Assembly: GCF_009674665.1 (NCBI RefSeq)
Contig: NZ_WKJD01000016.1
Coordinates: 186,001 to 250,000 of the forward strand
Source of the DNA: Agromyces kandeliae
Lineage (GTDB): Bacteria > Actinomycetota > Actinomycetes > Actinomycetales > Microbacteriaceae
DNA: 64,000 nt
Direction of reading: 5' to 3'
Position 1 is the first letter of the stretch, and each line of letters starts with the position of its first letter. Made by a program: the position numbers and the translations under genes. This document shows, in pieces, positions 37,155 through 47,356 of the stretch. The notes beneath the pieces are model-generated. The model saw only the letters and a list, made by a program, of their open reading frames with translations, had not been told where the DNA came from and searched no databases.

Positions 37155-37177
37155 ATTCCGTGTGTGGTGCAGCGGCC

Positions 37178-37852
37178 TTACTTGACCGAGCCGCCCGCAG
37201 CGACGATCTTCTGCTCTGCGGAGCCGGAGACCTTGTCGACCGCGACGTTGAGCTTCACCTGGATGTCGCCGTTGCCGAGCACCTTGACGCGCTCGTTCTT
37301 CCGGACGGCACCCTTGGCCACCAGGTCGTCGACGGTGACGTCGCCGCCCTTCGGGTAGAGCTCGGCGAGCTTGTCCAGGTTGACCACCTGGTACTCGACG
37401 CGGAACGGGTTCTTGAAGCCGCGGAGCTTCGGCGCACGCATGTGGTACGGAAGCTGGCCGCCCTCGAAGCCGGGGCGCACGGTGTTGCGGGCCTTGGTGC
37501 CCTTCGTGCCGCGACCGGCGGTCTTGCCCTTCGAGCCCTCACCGCGACCCACACGGGTGCGGTCCTTCTTGGCGCCGGGCGCCGGGCGCAGGTGGTGCAC
37601 CTTGAGGACCGGCTCGCGCACGACGTCCTCCGACTCCTTCTTGGCCGGGGCCTTCTTCGCCGGAGCCTTCTTCGCGGGGGCCTTCTCGGCCTTCGCGTCG
37701 TCGGACTTGGCGGCGGCCTTGGCCGGAGCCTTCTTCTCGGCGGCCGGCTTGGCCGGAGCCTTCTTCTCGGCGGCCGGCTTGGCGGCGGCCTTCTTCGCGG
37801 GAGCCTTCTTCGGGGTCTCCTCGGCGGCGACGTCCTTCGTCTCGTCAGCCAT
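37178..37852 (-). CDS. rplO: 50S ribosomal protein L15 with Lys/Ala-rich N-terminal extension
   Basis: Large-subunit assembly protein. 224 aa; the L15 core starts at about residue 82 ([32 protein letters not shown]) and ends normally. Residues 1-77 are a histone-H1-like stretch of Lys, Ala, Pro and Glu, with a perfect 10-residue repeat [10 protein letters not shown] at ~25-44. The ATG at 37852 overlaps the rpmD stop (TAATG), which supports the long start; a GTG near residue 77 would give only the core and cannot be excluded. Unusually long for L15 (normally ~145-160 aa). Confidence 0.92.
   Translation of the reverse strand: MADETKDVAAEETPKKAPAKKAAAKPAAEKKAPAKPAAEKKAPAKAAAKSDDAKAEKAPAKKAPAKKAPAKKESEDVVREPVLKVHHLRPAPGAKKDRTRVGRGEGSKGKTAGRGTKGTKARNTVRPGFEGGQLPYHMRAPKLRGFKNPFRVEYQVVNLDKLAELYPKGGDVTVDDLVAKGAVRKNERVKVLGNGDIQVKLNVAVDKVSGSAEQKIVAAGGSVK
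37721..37780. repeat. 30-bp tandem repeat in rplO
   Basis: Two perfect copies of a 30-bp unit (37721-37750 and 37751-37780) encode the repeated decapeptide of the L15 extension. This suggests growth of the tail by slippage or unequal crossover. Confidence 0.9.
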
Positions 37853-38037
37853 TAGTCGATCTCCTCAACCGTCACGAGGTGGGCGACCGTGTTCACGTAG
37901 CCGCGCACCTGGGGGGTGTCCTCGCGAACGACGCTCTGGCCGATCTTCTTGAGACCGAGGCTGCGCAGCGTGTCGCGCTGGTTCTGCTTCTCGCTCACCT
38001 TGGACTTGATCTGGGTCACCTTGAGCTGCTTGGCCAT
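37852..38037 (-). CDS. rpmD: 50S ribosomal protein L30
   Basis: 61 aa from ATG at 38037: [37 protein letters not shown], ending [16 protein letters not shown]. Start overlaps the rpsE stop (TGATG) and stop overlaps the rplO start (TAATG), so all three are translationally coupled. Confidence 0.98.
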   Translation of the reverse strand: MAKQLKVTQIKSKVSEKQNQRDTLRSLGLKKIGQSVVREDTPQVRGYVNTVAHLVTVEEID

Positions 38038-38732
38038 CAGGCACCTGCCTTCGCTGCTGCGGCGGCCTCGGCCGCCTGGGCCTCGGCACGCAGCAGGCGG
38101 GCGGGCGCGACCTCGTCGTAGTCGAGACCACGACGCGCGGCGACGGCGCGCGGCTCCTCGAGCTGCTTGAGCGCCTCGACCGTGGCGTGCACGATGTTGA
38201 TGGTGTTCGACGAACCGAGCGACTTGCTCAGGACGTCGTGGATGCCCGCGCACTCGAGCACGGCGCGGACCGGGCCACCGGCGATGACACCGGTACCGGG
38301 GCCGGCCGGGCGCAGGAGCACCACACCGGCGGCCGCCTCGCCCTGGACGGGGTGCGGGATCGACGCGCCGACGCGCGGGACGCGGAAGAAGTTCTTCTTC
38401 GCCTCCTCGACGCCCTTCGAGATCGCGGTCGGCACCTCGCGCGCCTTGCCGTAGCCGACGCCGACGAGACCGTTGCCGTCACCCACGACGACGAGCGCCG
38501 TGAAGCTGAAGCGACGGCCGCCCTTGACGACCTTCGACACGCGGTTGATGGTGACGACGCGCTCGAGGAACTGGCTCTTCTCGGCGTCGCGCTCGCGACG
38601 GTCGCGGCCCTGGCCGCGATCGCGGCCGCCGCGGCGACCCTCGCGCTCGTTGCGCGGCGGCTCCGAGGAAGCTGCCGTCTCGACGGGTGCCTCTGCGGCC
38701 ACCTCGGTCTCCTTCACAGTGTTCTCGCTCAC
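38037..38732 (-). CDS. rpsE: 30S ribosomal protein S5 with Arg/Gly-rich N-terminal extension
   Basis: Small-subunit protein at the mRNA entry site, involved in decoding accuracy; classical site of spectinomycin resistance. 231 aa from GTG at 38732. Core from ~residue 53 ([23 protein letters not shown]) with the spectinomycin loop intact. Residues 1-50 are an extension, first acidic then [20 protein letters not shown]. C-terminus ends in an Ala/Glu helix. Confidence 0.97.
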   Translation of the reverse strand: MSENTVKETEVAAEAPVETAASSEPPRNEREGRRGGRDRGQGRDRRERDAEKSQFLERVVTINRVSKVVKGGRRFSFTALVVVGDGNGLVGVGYGKAREVPTAISKGVEEAKKNFFRVPRVGASIPHPVQGEAAAGVVLLRPAGPGTGVIAGGPVRAVLECAGIHDVLSKSLGSSNTINIVHATVEALKQLEEPRAVAARRGLDYDEVAPARLLRAEAQAAEAAAAAKAGA

Positions 38733-39088
38733 AGGCTCAGTCCTGCCTCTCGCGCTCCGTCGGCGATCGCTGCGACGCGACCGGCGTACTTGTTGCCGCC
38801 GCGGTCGAACACGACCGCGTCGACGCCGGCCTGCTTCGCGCGCTCGGCGACGAGCTCGCCGACCTTCTTCGCCTTGGCGGTCTTGTCACCCTCGAACGCA
38901 CGGAGGTCTGCCTCCATGGTCGAGGCGGAGGCCACGGTGTGGCCCTTGCTGTCGTCGACGACCTGCACGAAGACGTGGCGGGCCGAACGCGTCACCACGA
39001 GACGGGGACGCAGCTCGGTGCCGACGATCTTCTTGCGAAGCCGGGTGTGGCGGCGCGAACGCGCAGCCGACTTGCTCTTGACGGCCAT
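38729..39088 (-). CDS. rplR: 50S ribosomal protein L18
   Basis: Binds 5S rRNA in the central protuberance. 119 aa: [40 protein letters not shown], ending [15 protein letters not shown]. Overlaps the rpsE start by 4 nt (GTGA). Confidence 0.97.
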   Translation of the reverse strand: MAVKSKSAARSRRHTRLRKKIVGTELRPRLVVTRSARHVFVQVVDDSKGHTVASASTMEADLRAFEGDKTAKAKKVGELVAERAKQAGVDAVVFDRGGNKYAGRVAAIADGAREAGLSL

Positions 39089-39090
39089 GA

Positions 39091-39627
39091 TTACTTACCA
39101 GCCTTTCCGGCCTTGCGACGCACGACCTCGCCGGCGTAGCGGATGCCCTTGCCCTTGTAGGGCTCGGGCTTCTTGATCTTGCGGATGTTGGCGGCGGTCT
39201 CACCGACGGCCTGCTTCGAGATGCCCGAGACGGTGATCTTGTTGTTGCCCTCGACCGTCAGCGTGATGCCGGCGGGCGGCTCGACGGTGACCGGGTGCGA
39301 GAAGCCGAGCGCGAACTCGACCGCGCTGCCCTTCTGCGCGACGCGGTACCCGGTGCCGACGATCTCGAGGCCCTTGGAGTAGCCCTGGGTGACGCCGACG
39401 ATGTCGTTGGCGATGAGGCTCCGGGTGAGACCGTGCAGCGAGCGCGACTCGCGCTCGTCGTCGGGGCGGGTGACGAGGACCTGGTTGTCCTCGACCTTGA
39501 CCTCGATGGGCTGCGCCACGGTGAGTGCGAGCTCGCCCTTCGGGCCCTTCACGGTGACGGCGCGGCCGTCGACCTTGACGTCGACACCGGCGGGGATGTC
39601 GATGGGAAGTCGTCCGATTCGTGACAT
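39091..39627 (-). CDS. rplF: 50S ribosomal protein L6
   Basis: Near the factor-binding site of the 50S subunit. 178 aa from ATG at 39627 ([14 protein letters not shown]); an upstream in-frame start would add 11 residues unlike the family. C-terminal [23 protein letters not shown] is typical. 2 bp before rplR, 4 bp after rpsH. Confidence 0.97.
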   Translation of the reverse strand: MSRIGRLPIDIPAGVDVKVDGRAVTVKGPKGELALTVAQPIEVKVEDNQVLVTRPDDERESRSLHGLTRSLIANDIVGVTQGYSKGLEIVGTGYRVAQKGSAVEFALGFSHPVTVEPPAGITLTVEGNNKITVSGISKQAVGETAANIRKIKKPEPYKGKGIRYAGEVVRRKAGKAGK

Positions 39628-39631
39628 GGAT

Positions 39632-40030
39632 CTACCACACGTAGGCGAGGACTTCCCCACCCACGCCCTTCTTCTCGGCCTGGCGGTCCGTCAGCAGACC
39701 GCTGGAAGTGGACAGGATCGCGACGCCGAGGCCGCCGAGCACCTTGGGGATCTCGGTCGACTTCGCGTACACGCGGAGGCCGGGCTTCGACACGCGCTTG
39801 ATGCCCGCGATCGAGCGCTCGCGGTTCGGGCCGAACTTGAGCTGCAGCGTGAGCGTCTTGCCCACGCGCGCGTCGGCGACCTCGAAGCCGGAGATGTAGC
39901 CCTCGGACTTGAGGATCTCGGCGATGTGCCCCTTGAGCTTGGAGTGCGGCATCGACACGGTGTCGTGGTGCGCGGAGTTGGCGTTGCGCAGGCGCGTCAG
40001 CATGTCAGCGACCGGGTCGGTCATCGTCAT
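39632..40030 (-). CDS. rpsH: 30S ribosomal protein S8
   Basis: Central-domain assembly protein of the 30S subunit; in many bacteria it represses its own operon. 132 aa from ATG at 40030 ([20 protein letters not shown]). C-terminal [34 protein letters not shown] is normal. Preceded by a 167-bp gap where most bacteria carry rpsN. Confidence 0.97.
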   Translation of the reverse strand: MTMTDPVADMLTRLRNANSAHHDTVSMPHSKLKGHIAEILKSEGYISGFEVADARVGKTLTLQLKFGPNRERSIAGIKRVSKPGLRVYAKSTEIPKVLGGLGVAILSTSSGLLTDRQAEKKGVGGEVLAYVW

Positions 40031-40197
40031 GACACTGGTTTCCTTACGTTCACCAGGTTTCAGGACCCGTTACACGGGGACTGACCTGTGGTGGTGGCGG
40101 CACGCGGTTGCGAACCGCCGTATGCCGGTGCCGGCGGGGCCTCGGATGGCTCCGAGACCCGCCGGCGCAGGCACAAACTCATAGAGTCTACTACGAA
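40031..40197. other. rplE-rpsH gap with two hairpins in place of rpsN
   Basis: 167 bp with no gene. Hairpin 1 spans 40130-40166: outer stem GCCGGCGGG/CCCGCCGGC and inner stem CTCGGA/TCCGAG, loop TGGC. Hairpin 2 spans 40104-40118: GCGGTT-GCG-AACCGC. No CxxC codons or S14-like residues are found, so this is not a decayed rpsN. Confidence 0.65.
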
Positions 40198-40791
40198 CTA
40201 CTGGGCGGACTCGTTCGACTTGAACGGGAAGCCGAGCGCCTTGAGCAGCGCGCGACCCTCGTCGTCGGTCTTGGCGGTGGTCACCACGGTGATGTCCATG
40301 CCGCGGACGCGGTCGATCTTGTCCTGGTCGATCTCGTGGAACACGGACTGCTCCGTGAGACCGAACGTGTAGTTGCCGGTGCCGTCGAACTGCTGGTCCG
40401 AGAGGCCGCGGAAGTCGCGGATACGGGGCAGCGCGAGCGAGAGCAGGCGGTCGAGGAACTCCCACATCCGGTCGCCGCGCAGCGTGACGTGCGCACCGAT
40501 CGGCTGGCCCTCGCGCAGCTTGAACTGCGCGATGGACTTGCGGGCCTTGGTGACCTGCGGCTTCTGGCCGGTGATCTTCGTGAGGTCGGCGATCGCGCCG
40601 TCGATGACCTTGCCATCGCGCGCGGCCTCGCCGACACCCATGTTGACGACGATCTTCGTCAGGCCCGGGACCTGGTGCGGGTTGGTGTACCCGTTCGCCT
40701 CGGTCAGGGCCTTCGTGATGTCGGTCTTGTACTTCTGCTTGAGGCGCGGCTGGATCTTGCCAGCCGGCGCAGCAGTCGCGGTGTCAGTCAT
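40198..40791 (-). CDS. rplE: 50S ribosomal protein L5
   Basis: Binds 5S rRNA and touches the P-site tRNA. 197 aa from ATG at 40791: start with a short Ala-rich extension ([13 protein letters not shown]), then [31 protein letters not shown] and [20 protein letters not shown]. Overlaps the rplX stop (TAATG). Confidence 0.97.
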   Translation of the reverse strand: MTDTATAAPAGKIQPRLKQKYKTDITKALTEANGYTNPHQVPGLTKIVVNMGVGEAARDGKVIDGAIADLTKITGQKPQVTKARKSIAQFKLREGQPIGAHVTLRGDRMWEFLDRLLSLALPRIRDFRGLSDQQFDGTGNYTFGLTEQSVFHEIDQDKIDRVRGMDITVVTTAKTDDEGRALLKALGFPFKSNESAQ

Positions 40792-41150
40792 TAGAGGTCC
40801 TTACCTGACTTCTTGGCGTAGCGGACGCGGACCGTCTTCTCGACGCCGTCCTTGGTGACCGTCTCGGTGCGGAAGCCGACGCGGGTCGGCTTCTTGGTCT
40901 CCGGGTCGACGATCGCGACGTTCGACACGTGGATCGGCGCCTCGTGGGTCTCGATGCCACCGGTCTTGGAGCCGCGCTGGGTCTGGCCGACGCGCACGTG
41001 CTTCGTGACGTAGTTCACGCCCTCGACGACGACGCGGTTCTGGTCGACCAGGACCTCGATGACGCGACCCTGCTTGCCGCGGTCGCCGCCGCGGGCCTGG
41101 CTGCGGCCCGAGATGACCTCGACGAGGTCGCCCTTCTTGATCTTGGCCAT
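40791..41150 (-). CDS. rplX: 50S ribosomal protein L24
   Basis: Assembly initiator of the 50S subunit near the exit tunnel. 119 aa with the KOW motif at the N-terminus ([28 protein letters not shown]) and [12 protein letters not shown]. 2 bp after rplN. Confidence 0.97.
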   Translation of the reverse strand: MAKIKKGDLVEVISGRSQARGGDRGKQGRVIEVLVDQNRVVVEGVNYVTKHVRVGQTQRGSKTGGIETHEAPIHVSNVAIVDPETKKPTRVGFRTETVTKDGVEKTVRVRYAKKSGKDL

Positions 41151-41152
41151 GG

Positions 41153-41521
41153 TTACAGCACCTCCGGCGCCAGCGAGATGATCTTCATGAACTTCTTGTC
41201 GCGAAGCTCCCGGCCGACCGGCCCGAAGATGCGGGTGCCACGGGGGTCACCGTCGTTCTTGAGGATCACCGCGGCGTTCTCGTCGAACTTGATGTAGGAG
41301 CCGTCGGGACGACGGGTCTCCTTCACGGTGCGGACGATGACGGCCTTGACCACGTCGCCCTTCTTCACGTTGCCGCCAGGGATCGCGTCCTTGACGGTGG
41401 CGACGATGACGTCGCCCAGGCCCGCGTAGCGGCGGCTGGAACCGCCGAGCACGCGGATGGTGAGCAGCTCCTTGGCGCCCGTGTTGTCGGCGACCTTGAG
41501 CCGGGATTCCTGCTGAATCAC
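41153..41521 (-). CDS. rplN: 50S ribosomal protein L14
   Basis: Forms an intersubunit bridge. 122 aa from GTG at 41521: [26 protein letters not shown], ending [16 protein letters not shown]. Normal length. The 33-bp gap from rpsQ has AAGGAG for its start. Confidence 0.98.
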   Translation of the reverse strand: MIQQESRLKVADNTGAKELLTIRVLGGSSRRYAGLGDVIVATVKDAIPGGNVKKGDVVKAVIVRTVKETRRPDGSYIKFDENAAVILKNDGDPRGTRIFGPVGRELRDKKFMKIISLAPEVL

Positions 41522-41554
41522 TTCGTACTCCTTCTGGGAAGCAAGCCCTGGGGC

Positions 41555-41857
41555 TTACTTGGCCTTCTCGACGATCTCGACCAGGCGCCAGCGCTTGGTG
41601 GCGCTCAGCGGGCGGGTCTCGGAGATCACGACGAGGTCGCCGATGCCGGCGGTGTTCTGCTCGTCGTGCGCCTTGACCTTCGACGTACGGCGCATGACCT
41701 TGCCGTACAGCGGGTGCTTCACGCGGTCCTCGACCTCGACGACGATGGTCTTGTCCATCTTGTCGCTGACGACGTAGCCGCGACGGACCTTGCGGTAGCC
41801 GCGGACGAGCTCGGCCGTCTCGGCGACCTCGGCCGCAGCCTTCTTGGTCTCAGCCAT
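41555..41857 (-). CDS. rpsQ: 30S ribosomal protein S17
   Basis: Primary 16S rRNA-binding protein with an OB fold. 100 aa; core from ~residue 20 ([25 protein letters not shown]), preceded by a short Ala/Glu-rich extension. 2 bp after rpmC. Confidence 0.97.
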   Translation of the reverse strand: MAETKKAAAEVAETAELVRGYRKVRRGYVVSDKMDKTIVVEVEDRVKHPLYGKVMRRTSKVKAHDEQNTAGIGDLVVISETRPLSATKRWRLVEIVEKAK

Positions 41858-41859
41858 GA

Positions 41860-42180
41860 TCAGGCCTCCTTCGTCTCGGCCTCGGCGTCGGCGGATGCCT
41901 CGGCCTTGGCCTTCTTCGTCTTCTTCGCGGGCGCTGCGGGCGCCTCGACCGGCGCGGGCGTGGCACGGATGCCGAGCTCGCGCTCACGGATGACCGTGTA
42001 GATGCGGGCGATGTCGCGCTTCACGGCACGCAGGCGGCCGTGGCTCTCGAGCTGGCCGGTGGCGGCCTGGAAGCGGAGGTTGAACAGCTCCTCCTTGGCC
42101 TTCTTCAGCTCGTCGACGAGACGCTCGTCCTCGAAGGTGTCGAGCTCGGTCACAGCGAGCTCCTTGGAACCGACGGCCAT
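41860..42180 (-). CDS. rpmC: 50S ribosomal protein L29 with Ala/Lys/Glu tail
   Basis: Exit-tunnel protein that helps dock trigger factor and SRP. 106 aa from ATG at 42180 (overlapping the rplP stop); core ~13-70 ([40 protein letters not shown]). Residues ~74-106 are a low-complexity tail ([20 protein letters not shown]), making it about 40 residues longer than usual. Confidence 0.95.
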   Translation of the reverse strand: MAVGSKELAVTELDTFEDERLVDELKKAKEELFNLRFQAATGQLESHGRLRAVKRDIARIYTVIRERELGIRATPAPVEAPAAPAKKTKKAKAEASADAEAETKEA

Positions 42181-42599
42181 TATGCGTCGCCCTCCTCGCG
42201 CTTGATGATGCGTGCCTTGAGGGGCAGCTTGTGGATTGCACGGGTCATGGCCTCGCGAGCGAGTTCCTCGGAGACGCCCGAGACCTCGAAGAGGACGCGA
42301 CCCGGCTTGACGTTTGCGACCCACCACTCGGGCGAACCCTTACCGGAACCCATGCGGGTCTCGGCCGGCTTCTTCGTGAGCGGACGGTCGGGGTAGATGT
42401 TGATCCACACCTTGCCGCCACGCTTGATGTGACGCGTCATGGCGATACGAGCGGACTCGATCTGACGGTTCGTCACGTAGGCGGGGCTCAGGGCCTGGAT
42501 GCCGTACTCGCCGAAGGAGACCTTCGTGCCGCCGGTGGCCTGGCCCGAACGGCCGGGGTGGTGCTGCTTGCGGTACTTGACTCGACGGGGAATCAACAT
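42180..42599 (-). CDS. rplP: 50S ribosomal protein L16
   Basis: Lies near the A-site tRNA elbow. 139 aa from ATG at 42599: [52 protein letters not shown]. Stop overlaps the rpmC start (TAATG). Confidence 0.98.
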   Translation of the reverse strand: MLIPRRVKYRKQHHPGRSGQATGGTKVSFGEYGIQALSPAYVTNRQIESARIAMTRHIKRGGKVWINIYPDRPLTKKPAETRMGSGKGSPEWWVANVKPGRVLFEVSGVSEELAREAMTRAIHKLPLKARIIKREEGDA

Positions 42600-42601
42600 G
42601 G

Positions 42602-43348
42602 TTATGCCTCAACTCCTGCTGCGGCCGCCTCCTGTGCGCGGGGCGCACGGCGACGGTCGTTACGGTCACGCGACGGCTTCTGGGAGGCCTGCTCGCGGGC
42701 GAGCTCCTTGTTGGTGATGTCGCCCTTGTAGATCCAGACCTTCACGCCGATGCGACCGAAGGTGGTCTTGGCCTCGTAGAAGCCGTAGTCGATGTTCGCG
42801 CGGAGCGTGTGCAGCGGCACGCGACCCTCGCGGTAGAACTCCGAGCGGCTCATCTCGGCGCCGCCGAGGCGGCCCGACACCTGGATGCGGACACCCTTGG
42901 CGCCGGCGCGCTGCGCGCCCTGCAGGCCCTTGCGCATCGCGCGGCGGAAGGCCACGCGGGCGGAGAGCTGCTCGGCGATGCCCTGCGCGACGAGCTGGGC
43001 GTCGGCCTCGGGGTTCTTCACCTCGAGGATGTTGAGCTGGATCTGCTTGCCGGTGAGCTTCTCGAGGTCGGCGCGGATGCGCTCGGCCTCGGCGCCGCGG
43101 CGGCCGATCACGATACCCGGGCGAGCCGTGTGGATGTCCACGCGGACGCGGTCGCGGGTGCGCTCGATCTCGATGCGGCTCACGCCGGCACGGTCGAGCG
43201 ACGTCTGGAGCAGGCGACGGATCTTGACGTCCTCGGCGAGGTAGTCGGCGTAGCGCTGTCCGGGCTTGGTCGAGTCTGAGAACCACCGCGACACGTGGTC
43301 GGTGGTGATGCCGAGACGGAAGCCGTACGGGTTGACCTTCTGACCCAT
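42602..43348 (-). CDS. rpsC: 30S ribosomal protein S3
   Basis: At the mRNA entry channel; part of the ribosomal helicase. 248 aa from ATG at 43348: [24 protein letters not shown] motif [21 protein letters not shown]; ends with a basic/Ala tail. Start overlaps the rplV stop (TAATG). Confidence 0.98.
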   Translation of the reverse strand: MGQKVNPYGFRLGITTDHVSRWFSDSTKPGQRYADYLAEDVKIRRLLQTSLDRAGVSRIEIERTRDRVRVDIHTARPGIVIGRRGAEAERIRADLEKLTGKQIQLNILEVKNPEADAQLVAQGIAEQLSARVAFRRAMRKGLQGAQRAGAKGVRIQVSGRLGGAEMSRSEFYREGRVPLHTLRANIDYGFYEAKTTFGRIGVKVWIYKGDITNKELAREQASQKPSRDRNDRRRAPRAQEAAAAGVEA

Positions 43349-43713
43349 TACTTCGTACCCTCCTCGGGCGTGCCGAGCACGATGGTGATGTGGCTCGTGC
43401 GCTTGTTGATGCGGAAGGCACGACCCTGCGCGCGCGGCTGGAAACGCTTGAGGGTGGTGCCCTCATCGACGTACGCCGTCTTCACGTAGAGGTCCTGCTC
43501 GTCCAGGTAGGTGTTCGTGGCATCGGCCTTGACGCGAGCGTTCGCGATGGCCGAGGCGACGAGCTTGTACACGGGCTCGCTCGCACCCTGCGGGGCGAAC
43601 TTCAGGATGGCCAGGGCCTCCTGTGCCTGCTTGCCGCGGATCAGGTTGACGACGCGGCGGGCCTTCATGGGGGTCACGCGGATGTGACGCACGCGTGCGA
43701 TCGACTCCACCAT
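43348..43713 (-). CDS. rplV: 50S ribosomal protein L22
   Basis: Beta hairpin lines the exit tunnel near the macrolide site. 121 aa: [23 protein letters not shown]; hairpin region ending [26 protein letters not shown]. No insertion or deletion is evident in the loop. 25 bp after rpsS. Confidence 0.97.
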   Translation of the reverse strand: MVESIARVRHIRVTPMKARRVVNLIRGKQAQEALAILKFAPQGASEPVYKLVASAIANARVKADATNTYLDEQDLYVKTAYVDEGTTLKRFQPRAQGRAFRINKRTSHITIVLGTPEEGTK

Positions 43714-43738
43714 TTCTCTCCTCCTTCACGCCACCGCG

Positions 43739-44020
43739 TCAGCGGCGGCGGCCCTTCTTGTCGTCCTTCACGTGTCCACGGAAGGTGCGGGTGGGCGCGA
43801 ACTCGCCGAGCTTGTGACCCACCATGGTCTCGGTGACGAACACCGGGATGTGCTTGCGGCCGTCGTGCACGGCGATCGTGTGGCCGAGCATGGCCGGGAC
43901 GATCATCGAGCGACGCGACCACGTCTTGATGACGTTCTTGGAACCCGCGTCGTTCTGCGAGGCGACCTTGCGAAGCAGGTGCTCGTCGACGAAGGGGCCC
44001 TTCTTGAGGCTGCGAGGCAT
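43739..44020 (-). CDS. rpsS: 30S ribosomal protein S19
   Basis: Head protein that contacts S13 and the P/A-site tRNA. 93 aa: [20 protein letters not shown], then [42 protein letters not shown]. 12 bp after rplB. Confidence 0.98.
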   Translation of the reverse strand: MPRSLKKGPFVDEHLLRKVASQNDAGSKNVIKTWSRRSMIVPAMLGHTIAVHDGRKHIPVFVTETMVGHKLGEFAPTRTFRGHVKDDKKGRRR

Positions 44021-44032
44021 CTTCTCTTACTC

Positions 44033-44872
<840 letters not shown>

Positions 44873-44891
44873 AGTGAGGTTCCTCTGCTCC

Positions 44892-45194
44892 TTAGCCGAC
44901 GTTCGTGAAGATGTCGATCGAGCCGGACTTGAGGGTGACGATCGCGCGCTTGGTGTCCTTGCGCTTGCCCATGCCGAAGCGGGTGCGACGCGTCTTGCCC
45001 TGACGGTTGAGGGTGTTGATCGACGCGACCTGGACGTTGAAGATCTTCTCGATGGCGAGCTTGATCTCGGTCTTGTTCGAGCGGGGGTCCACGATGAACG
45101 TGTACTTGCCCTCGTCGATCAGGTTGTAGCTCTTCTCCGAGACCACCGGCGCGATGATGATGTCGCGGGGGTCCTTGTTCTGCGCGGCGCTCAT
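44892..45194 (-). CDS. rplW: 50S ribosomal protein L23
   Basis: Exit-tunnel docking site for trigger factor. 100 aa from ATG at 45194, overlapping the rplD stop as [25 protein letters not shown] and [23 protein letters not shown] are typical. Confidence 0.98.
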   Translation of the reverse strand: MSAAQNKDPRDIIIAPVVSEKSYNLIDEGKYTFIVDPRSNKTEIKLAIEKIFNVQVASINTLNRQGKTRRTRFGMGKRKDTKRAIVTLKSGSIDIFTNVG

Positions 45195-45850
45195 GCGGAG
45201 ACCTCTTCCTTCTTCGCCTGCTTCGCGGCGACGAACGCCTCGAGCGCGGCCTTGCTGAAGACGATGTCGTCCGAGACGAGCACGTCGTAGGCGTTCAGCT
45301 GGTCGACCGGCAGGACGTGCACGGTCGGGATGTTGCGGACCGCACGCTCCGAGAGCTCCTCGTCGCGGGTGAGCACGACGAGCTGGTGCTTCGACGGCGC
45401 GATCCCGGCGAGGAGCGCGACGGCGTCCTTCGTCTTCGGGGTCTCACCGTTGGCGAGCGACTCGACCGCGTGGATGCGGCCGCCGCGAGCGCGGTCGGAG
45501 AGGGCGCCGAGCAGGGCTGCGGCGATCATCTTCTTGGGGGTGCGCTGCGAGTAGTCGCGCGGCTGCGGGCCGTGGACGACGCCGCCGCCGGTCATGTGCG
45601 GCGCGCGGATCGAGCCCTGGCGGGCGCGGCCCGTGCCCTTCTGCTTGAAGGGCTTGCGACCGGCGCCGGAGACCTCGCCGCGGGTCTTGGTCTTGTGCGT
45701 GCCCTGACGCGCGGCGGCGAGCTGGGCGACGACGACCTGGTGGATCAGCGGGACGTTGGTCTGCACGTCGAAGAGCTCGGCGGGCAGCTCGATCGAGCCG
45801 GACTTCTTGCCGGTGACGTCGAGGACGTCGATGGTGGCAGCGGTAGCCAT
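45191..45850 (-). CDS. rplD: 50S ribosomal protein L4
   Basis: Loop reaches the exit tunnel; in many bacteria it represses the S10 operon. 219 aa. The loop [48 protein letters not shown] is intact with no macrolide-resistance indel visible. 1 bp after rplC. Confidence 0.97.
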   Translation of the reverse strand: MATAATIDVLDVTGKKSGSIELPAELFDVQTNVPLIHQVVVAQLAAARQGTHKTKTRGEVSGAGRKPFKQKGTGRARQGSIRAPHMTGGGVVHGPQPRDYSQRTPKKMIAAALLGALSDRARGGRIHAVESLANGETPKTKDAVALLAGIAPSKHQLVVLTRDEELSERAVRNIPTVHVLPVDQLNAYDVLVSDDIVFSKAALEAFVAAKQAKKEEVSA

Positions 45851-45851
45851 C

Positions 45852-46508
45852 TCAGGCTCCCTTCACAGCGTTGCGGACGAACACGAGACGACCGCGAGCA
45901 CCGGGGACCGCGCCCTTGACGAGCAGCAGGCCCTTCTCGGCGTCGACGGCGTGCACGCGGAGGTTCAGGACGGTGACGCGCTCGCCACCCATTCGGCCGG
46001 CCATGCGCATGCCCTTGAAGACACGGCTCGGGGTCGACGAGGCGCCGATCGAACCGGGCTTGCGGTGGTTGCGGTGGGCACCGTGCGACGCGGAGACGCC
46101 CGCGAAGTTGTGGCGCTTCATGACACCGGCGAAGCCCTTGCCCTTCGACGTGCCGACGACGTCGACCAGCTGGCCGGCCTCGAAGGTGCCGTCGACGGTG
46201 AGCTCCTGGCCGAGCGCGTAATCCGCGGCGTCGGCGGTGCGCACCTCGGTCACGTGGCGGCGCGGCGTGACGCCGGCGGCCTCGAAGTGACCGGTCAGGG
46301 GCTGGGTGACCTTGCGGGGGTCGATGGCGCCGGCGGCGATCTGGACGGCCGCGTAGCCGTCGCGCTCCTGCGTGCGGAGCTGGGTGACCACGTTGGGGGC
46401 GATCTCGATGACGGTGACCGGGATGAGCTTGTTGTTCTCGTCCCACACCTGGGTCATGCCGAGCTTCGTGCCGAGCAGGCCCTTCACGTTCTTTGCAGTG
46501 GTGGACAT
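45852..46508 (-). CDS. rplC: 50S ribosomal protein L3
   Basis: Early 50S assembly protein near the peptidyl-transferase centre. 218 aa from ATG at 46508 ([22 protein letters not shown]); an earlier in-frame start would run into rps[26 protein letters not shown] and [15 protein letters not shown] are conserved. 8 bp after rpsJ. Confidence 0.97.
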   Translation of the reverse strand: MSTTAKNVKGLLGTKLGMTQVWDENNKLIPVTVIEIAPNVVTQLRTQERDGYAAVQIAAGAIDPRKVTQPLTGHFEAAGVTPRRHVTEVRTADAADYALGQELTVDGTFEAGQLVDVVGTSKGKGFAGVMKRHNFAGVSASHGAHRNHRKPGSIGASSTPSRVFKGMRMAGRMGGERVTVLNLRVHAVDAEKGLLLVKGAVPGARGRLVFVRNAVKGA

Positions 46509-46516
46509 GTCGTACC

Positions 46517-46825
46517 TCAGAGCTTGATCTCGATGTTGACGTCGGCCGGGAGGTCGAGACGCATGAGCGAGTCGACGGCCTTGGGCGTCGGGTCCACGAT
46601 GTCGATCAGGCGCTTGTGGGTGCGCATCTCGAAGTGCTCGCGGCTGTCCTTGTACTTGTGGGGCGAACGGATGACGCACACCACGTTCTTCTCGGTCGGA
46701 AGCGGCACGGGGCCGACGACCGTGGCGCCCGCGCGGGTCACCGTGTCGACGATCTTGCGCGCCGAGGTGTCGATGACCTCGTGGTCATACGACTTCAGTC
46801 GAATGCGGATCTTCTGTCCCGCCAT
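46517..46825 (-). CDS. rpsJ: 30S ribosomal protein S10
   Basis: Head protein of the 30S subunit and NusE transcription antitermination partner. 102 aa from ATG at 46825 ([19 protein letters not shown]); an upstream in-frame start adds seven non-family residues. First gene of the S10 operon. Confidence 0.98.
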   Translation of the reverse strand: MAGQKIRIRLKSYDHEVIDTSARKIVDTVTRAGATVVGPVPLPTEKNVVCVIRSPHKYKDSREHFEMRTHKRLIDIVDPTPKAVDSLMRLDLPADVNIEIKL

Positions 46826-46914
46826 TGCTGACTCTCTCTCTGTCAAGGCGTCTTACCCCTTCCGAGGGCATCGGACGCCGCGTAGCTACTCCGTGTGAAG
46901 CACCACTGTTCTTC

Positions 46915-46920
46915 TGTCAA
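46915..46920 (-). promoter_or_regulatory. Candidate -35 box of the S10 operon
   Basis: Exact TTGACA on the minus strand. The 17-nt position has CACACG, a poor -10, and a better-looking TAGCTA is 26 nt away, so the promoter is not fully resolved. The leader would be about 65-80 nt. Confidence 0.4.
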
Positions 46921-46930
46921 AGGCCGGTGA

Positions 46931-46979
46931 TCGAGCCTGTCGAAGCCACCCCGCGGTGCGGTGGCCTCGACACGCTCGA
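46931..46979. repeat. REP-like palindromic repeat, copy B (upstream of rpsJ)
   Basis: Arms of 20 nt at 46931-46950 and 46960-46979 with 18 of 20 positions complementary and a 9-nt loop. The left arm begins TCGAGCCTGTCGA, the same core as copy A. It lies 10 nt upstream of the rpsJ -35. Confidence 0.75.
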
Positions 46980-47168
46980 CCTCGAGCCCCAACCGACCCC
47001 CGCGCTCGGGCGTGTCGCACTCGCGAAAACGGGCATGGGCCGTTTGCACGCAGGCAGAGCCCATGCTCGAATCTGAGGGTGTCGGTTGTGGTGTCCTGCT
47101 GCCCGCGGCCTAGCCTGACCCGTGGGACTCCGTGGAGCTTCCGGTGGCTATGCACTGCCTGGCAGTGA

Positions 47169-47202
47169 TTCGAACGGAGCGCAGCAAGGCACGCCGTTCG
47201 AA
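47169..47202. repeat. Inverted repeat TTCGAACGG-N16-CCGTTCGAA
   Basis: Perfect 9-bp arms at 47169-47177 and 47194-47202, in the divergent intergenic region. It could be a hairpin or an operator for a dimeric regulator; no assignment possible. Confidence 0.5.
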
Positions 47203-47356
47203 ATGTTGAACTCAACGAGTTTGCCACATGCGGGCACTCCCGTGCAACCCGGGCGTGTCGCGGTGGCGAGGCTCACCGCATCCTCCCAGTCAAGCGGATG
47301 CCGCGGCATCCGTCGTCGTGGTGGAATCGGTGCACGGCAAGCCGAGGGAGGACTCG

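Larger units (their letters stand above)
46826..47356. other. Divergent rpsJ / OsmC-type intergenic region
   Basis: About 530 bp upstream of both the S10 operon (minus) and the osmC-like gene (plus). It holds a consensus -35 TTGACA for rpsJ (46915-46920), REP-like copy B (46931-46979), a 15-nt palindrome CACTGCC-T-GGCAGTG (47153-47167) and an inverted repeat TTCGAACGG-N16-CCGTTCGAA (47169-47202). The stretch 47160-47235 is less GC-rich than its surroundings. Open frames in both directions look non-coding. Confidence 0.5.

Noticed and set aside
37178-37650. Short rplO starting at the internal GTG near codon 77
   Set aside because: It would give a normal-sized L15, but the upstream ATG is coupled to rpmD by TAATG and the extension stays in frame through a duplicated repeat; left as an alternative to test.
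47169-47202. TTCGAATC-like sequence suggesting a tRNA T-arm
   Set aside because: Flanking bases do not form a T stem, acceptor stem or anticodon arm on either strand; it is just an inverted repeat.
46886-47227. Possible small minus-strand gene upstream of rpsJ
   Set aside because: The first 40 residues look protein-like but no family, ribosome site or continuation is seen, and the frame runs through REP-like copy B and the rpsJ -35. Kept as an observation only.
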